Source of the DNA: Paracoccus gahaiensis
GTDB lineage: Bacteria > Pseudomonadota > Alphaproteobacteria > Rhodobacterales > Rhodobacteraceae
Direction of reading: 5' to 3'
Assembly: GCF_005048225.1 (NCBI RefSeq)
Contig: NZ_SUNI01000007.1
Span: 62,001-126,000, forward strand
Length of the DNA stretch: 64,000 bases
Each line of letters opens with the position of its first letter. The stretch's first letter is position 1. The translations under genes and the position numbers were made by a program. Shown piece after piece: positions 62,149 through 64,000 of this stretch. Under the pieces are notes generated by a model. The model was not told the DNA's origin and did no database searches. It saw only the letters and a list, made by a program, of their open reading frames with translations.

Positions 62149-63927
62149 TCAGTTCGATGCCATCTGCTTGGGCAGCTTGAACGTCCAGACCATGCCCCCC
62201 TGATTGAGATAGTTGACCTTCTTGGCCACCTCGCCCCCCCAGAGCGGCACGGCGCCGCCCCAGCCCGAGACGATCGAGACGAACTGCTCACCCTCCTGTT
62301 CCCAGGTGATCGGCTGACCGACGATGCCCGATCCCGTCTGGAACGTCCACAACACCTCGCCGGTGCTGTCGTCCAGCGCGATGAATTCGCCCTCGGGGGT
62401 GCCCGTGAAGACCAGACCGCCCGCCGTGGTCATCACCCCCGCCCAGAGCGGCGCCTCGTTCTTGTATTCCCACCGCACCTCGCCGGTGGTGGGGTCCATC
62501 GCCTTAAGCGAGCCGATGTGATCCTCGAAGATCGGCTTGATGGTGAAGCCCGCGCCCAGATAGGCCGCGCCTTTCTTGTAGCTGATCGGCTCGTTCCAGA
62601 TGTCCATGCCCCATTCGTTCGAGGGGATGTAGAACAAGCCGGTATTCTGGCTGTAGGCCATCGGCTGCCAGTTCTTGCCGCCAAGGAACGAGGGCACGGA
62701 AAAGACCTGCTGACCCTTGCCGCCCTCGTTGGCCTCGTTCATGGCGCCGGGGCGGTTCTCCTCGTTGTAGATCGGGCGGCCCGTCTCGTCGATGCCCGAG
62801 GCCCAGTTGATGTCCTTGACGAAGGGATGGGCGGCGACGAAAGCGCCGTCCTCGCGGTTCAGGACATAGAAGAACCCGTTCCGATCCGCCGTGCCATAGC
62901 GCATGTTGCCGTCGCGATCGGTATAGCTGACGACCTCGTTGACGCCGTCGAAATCCCAGCCCTCGCGCGGGGTGGACTGGAAATGCCACTTGATCTCGCC
63001 GGTGGCCGGATCGATGCCGAGGCGCGAGGCGGCATAGAGGTTGTCGCCGGTATTGCCCTCGACCGGCGCGCCCGCATTGCGAAGATGGCTGTTCCAGGGC
63101 GCGGGGTTGCCGGTGCCGAAGACCAGCGTGTCGGTCTGGGCGTCATAGGACCCGCCCAGCCAGGTCGCGCCGCCGCCGGTCTGCCACATGTCGCCGGGCC
63201 AGGTGGCGTTCAGCACGCCCGTCATGGTGCTTTCGGCGCCGTTCAGCGTGCCCATGTGCCCCTCGATCACCGGGCGGGTCCAGACCGTCTCGCCGGTTTC
63301 GGCATCCCGGGCCTGCACCTCGCCCACGATCCCGAACTCGCCGCCGGAATTGCCCGTGATGACCAGACCGTTCACGATCAGGGGCGCGGCGGTGTAGGAA
63401 TAGCCCTCCTTGTATTCGGCGATCTTCTTGTTCCATTTCACGTCGCCGGTCTTCAGGTCCAGCGCCACGATGCGCGCGTCCAGCGTGCCGAAATAGATGT
63501 TGTCGCCATAGATGGCGCCGCCCCGGTTCACCACGTCGCAGCAGGGCAGGATGCCCTCGGGCAGGCGGGCGTCATATTGCCAGATCTCGCGCCCCGTCTT
63601 CACGTCGACGGCATAGATCCGCGAATACGAGGCGGTGACATACATCACGCCGTCATGGATCAGCGGCTGGCTTTCCTGACCGCGCTGCTTTTCGCCCCCG
63701 AACGAGAAGGCCCAGGCCGGGACCATGTCCGCCACATTGTCCCGGTTCAGGATGGTCAGCGGGCTGAAGCGCTGCAGGTCGCGGCCCATGCCGTTGGTCA
63801 GGACGTCGGCGCCGGTCTCCTGGTCGCGGGCGAGGTCCTCTTCGGTGACGGCAGCCAGGGCCGAGGTGGCGGCCCCGCTCAGGGCCCCGGTCATGGCAAG
63901 CACCGTCGCAAGCACGAATCTGTTCAT
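62149..63927 (-). CDS. Lanthanide-type PQQ-dependent alcohol dehydrogenase (ExaF/PedH- or XoxF-like)
   Basis: A 592-residue periplasmic quinoprotein oxidising a primary alcohol and reducing cytochrome c. A signal peptide ends [11 protein letters not shown]. An eight-bladed propeller carries the vicinal disulfide C129-C130 in [11 protein letters not shown], metal ligands E197 (GNSGGEFG) and N274 ([10 protein letters not shown]), catalytic Asp325 and Asp327 in GWDFDGVNE. The extra Asp two residues after the catalytic one is the lanthanide signature; calcium enzymes have Ala or Ser there. Motifs [30 protein letters not shown] and [11 protein letters not shown] favour the ethanol-dehydrogenase-like (ExaF/PedH) branch. 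GGAGGAG precedes the ATG. No cytochrome or PQQ genes are in the window. Confidence 0.9.
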   Translation of the reverse strand: MNRFVLATVLAMTGALSGAATSALAAVTEEDLARDQETGADVLTNGMGRDLQRFSPLTILNRDNVADMVPAWAFSFGGEKQRGQESQPLIHDGVMYVTASYSRIYAVDVKTGREIWQYDARLPEGILPCCDVVNRGGAIYGDNIYFGTLDARIVALDLKTGDVKWNKKIAEYKEGYSYTAAPLIVNGLVITGNSGGEFGIVGEVQARDAETGETVWTRPVIEGHMGTLNGAESTMTGVLNATWPGDMWQTGGGATWLGGSYDAQTDTLVFGTGNPAPWNSHLRNAGAPVEGNTGDNLYAASRLGIDPATGEIKWHFQSTPREGWDFDGVNEVVSYTDRDGNMRYGTADRNGFFYVLNREDGAFVAAHPFVKDINWASGIDETGRPIYNEENRPGAMNEANEGGKGQQVFSVPSFLGGKNWQPMAYSQNTGLFYIPSNEWGMDIWNEPISYKKGAAYLGAGFTIKPIFEDHIGSLKAMDPTTGEVRWEYKNEAPLWAGVMTTAGGLVFTGTPEGEFIALDDSTGEVLWTFQTGSGIVGQPITWEQEGEQFVSIVSGWGGAVPLWGGEVAKKVNYLNQGGMVWTFKLPKQMASN

Positions 63928-64000
63928 TTTTCTCTCCTCCGCTCAATCCGGCCCCGGCGGCCAGGGCTGGCCAGAGGCATCACTGCGGAGTATGGGCCGC

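Noticed and set aside
62149..63927. Calling the quinoprotein a classical calcium methanol dehydrogenase (MxaF)
   Set aside because: The residue after the catalytic Asp pair is Asp rather than Ala, and no mxaG, mxaI or mxaJ genes adjoin it in the window.

Overview
The window is a GC-rich (roughly two thirds G+C), gene-dense chromosomal segment from an alphaproteobacterium of the Rhodobacteraceae, most likely Paracoccus or a close relative. This rests on codon use, on TRAP-type uronate uptake, a RibH2-type lumazine synthase behind an FMN riboswitch, class II Calvin-type aldolase, an RTX/Hint protein, and a hairpin-plus-AT-core intergenic element that recurs four times. I see no insertion sequence, integrase, phage or CRISPR array. 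Species assignment is inference.

Layout. 1-800: window edge, two small ORFs and a terminator. 800-12392: a uronate island. Two GntR/FCD regulators and KDG kinase (kdgK) flank one long minus-strand operon, uxaC - TRAP dctP/dctQ/dctM - kdgF-like cupin - kduI - kduD - mannitol-dehydrogenase-family reductase - uxaA. It imports uronates or unsaturated uronates and funnels them to 2-keto-3-deoxygluconate and KDPG. 12396-13685: glycerate 2-kinase. 13903-21122: iron-siderophore uptake (AraC regulator, TonB receptor, binding protein, two FecCD permeases, ATPase). 21226-26612: a sucrose-phosphate-synthase/phosphatase-like fusion followed by three different glycosyltransferases in a tightly coupled operon. 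26609-32022: a peptide/nickel-type ABC importer. 32195-35290: glpK-glpD. 35514-36967: GNAT and ChaC. 37149-43324: a DeoR-controlled operon (eryH-like isomerase, eryI-like isomerase, fructose/sedoheptulose bisphosphatase, class II aldolase) divergent from transketolase. 43482-47303: ribH2 with FMN riboswitch, tgt, two Fe-S assembly genes, housekeeping tpiA, tRNA-Arg(CCG). 47373-52023: sulfate ABC importer, two small ORFs and an Rrf2 regulator sharing an upstream motif. 52214-53629: Lrp/AsnC regulator, small membrane protein, serine hydrolase. 53706-57852: a giant RTX-Hint protein containing an 831-bp internal tandem duplication, divergent from a LuxR-type regulator across a region with perfect palindromes. 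57884-63927: hybrid histidine kinase, FIST-domain sensor, LuxR response regulator and a PQQ alcohol dehydrogenase with the lanthanide-type Asp-X-Asp signature.

How it fits together. Most of the window is carbon-source acquisition: uronates, glycerol, tetrose/pentose phosphates, alcohols, peptides, plus sulfur and iron uptake. The most interesting modules are the tetrose-phosphate operon, which looks able to pass erythrose-4-phosphate through sedoheptulose bisphosphate to pentoses; the FIST/kinase/regulator set beside the lanthanide-type alcohol dehydrogenase; the RTX-Hint protein; the sucrose-synthase-like glycosyltransferase operon; and the repeated intergenic element. All calls come from reading the sequence; no database search was run.
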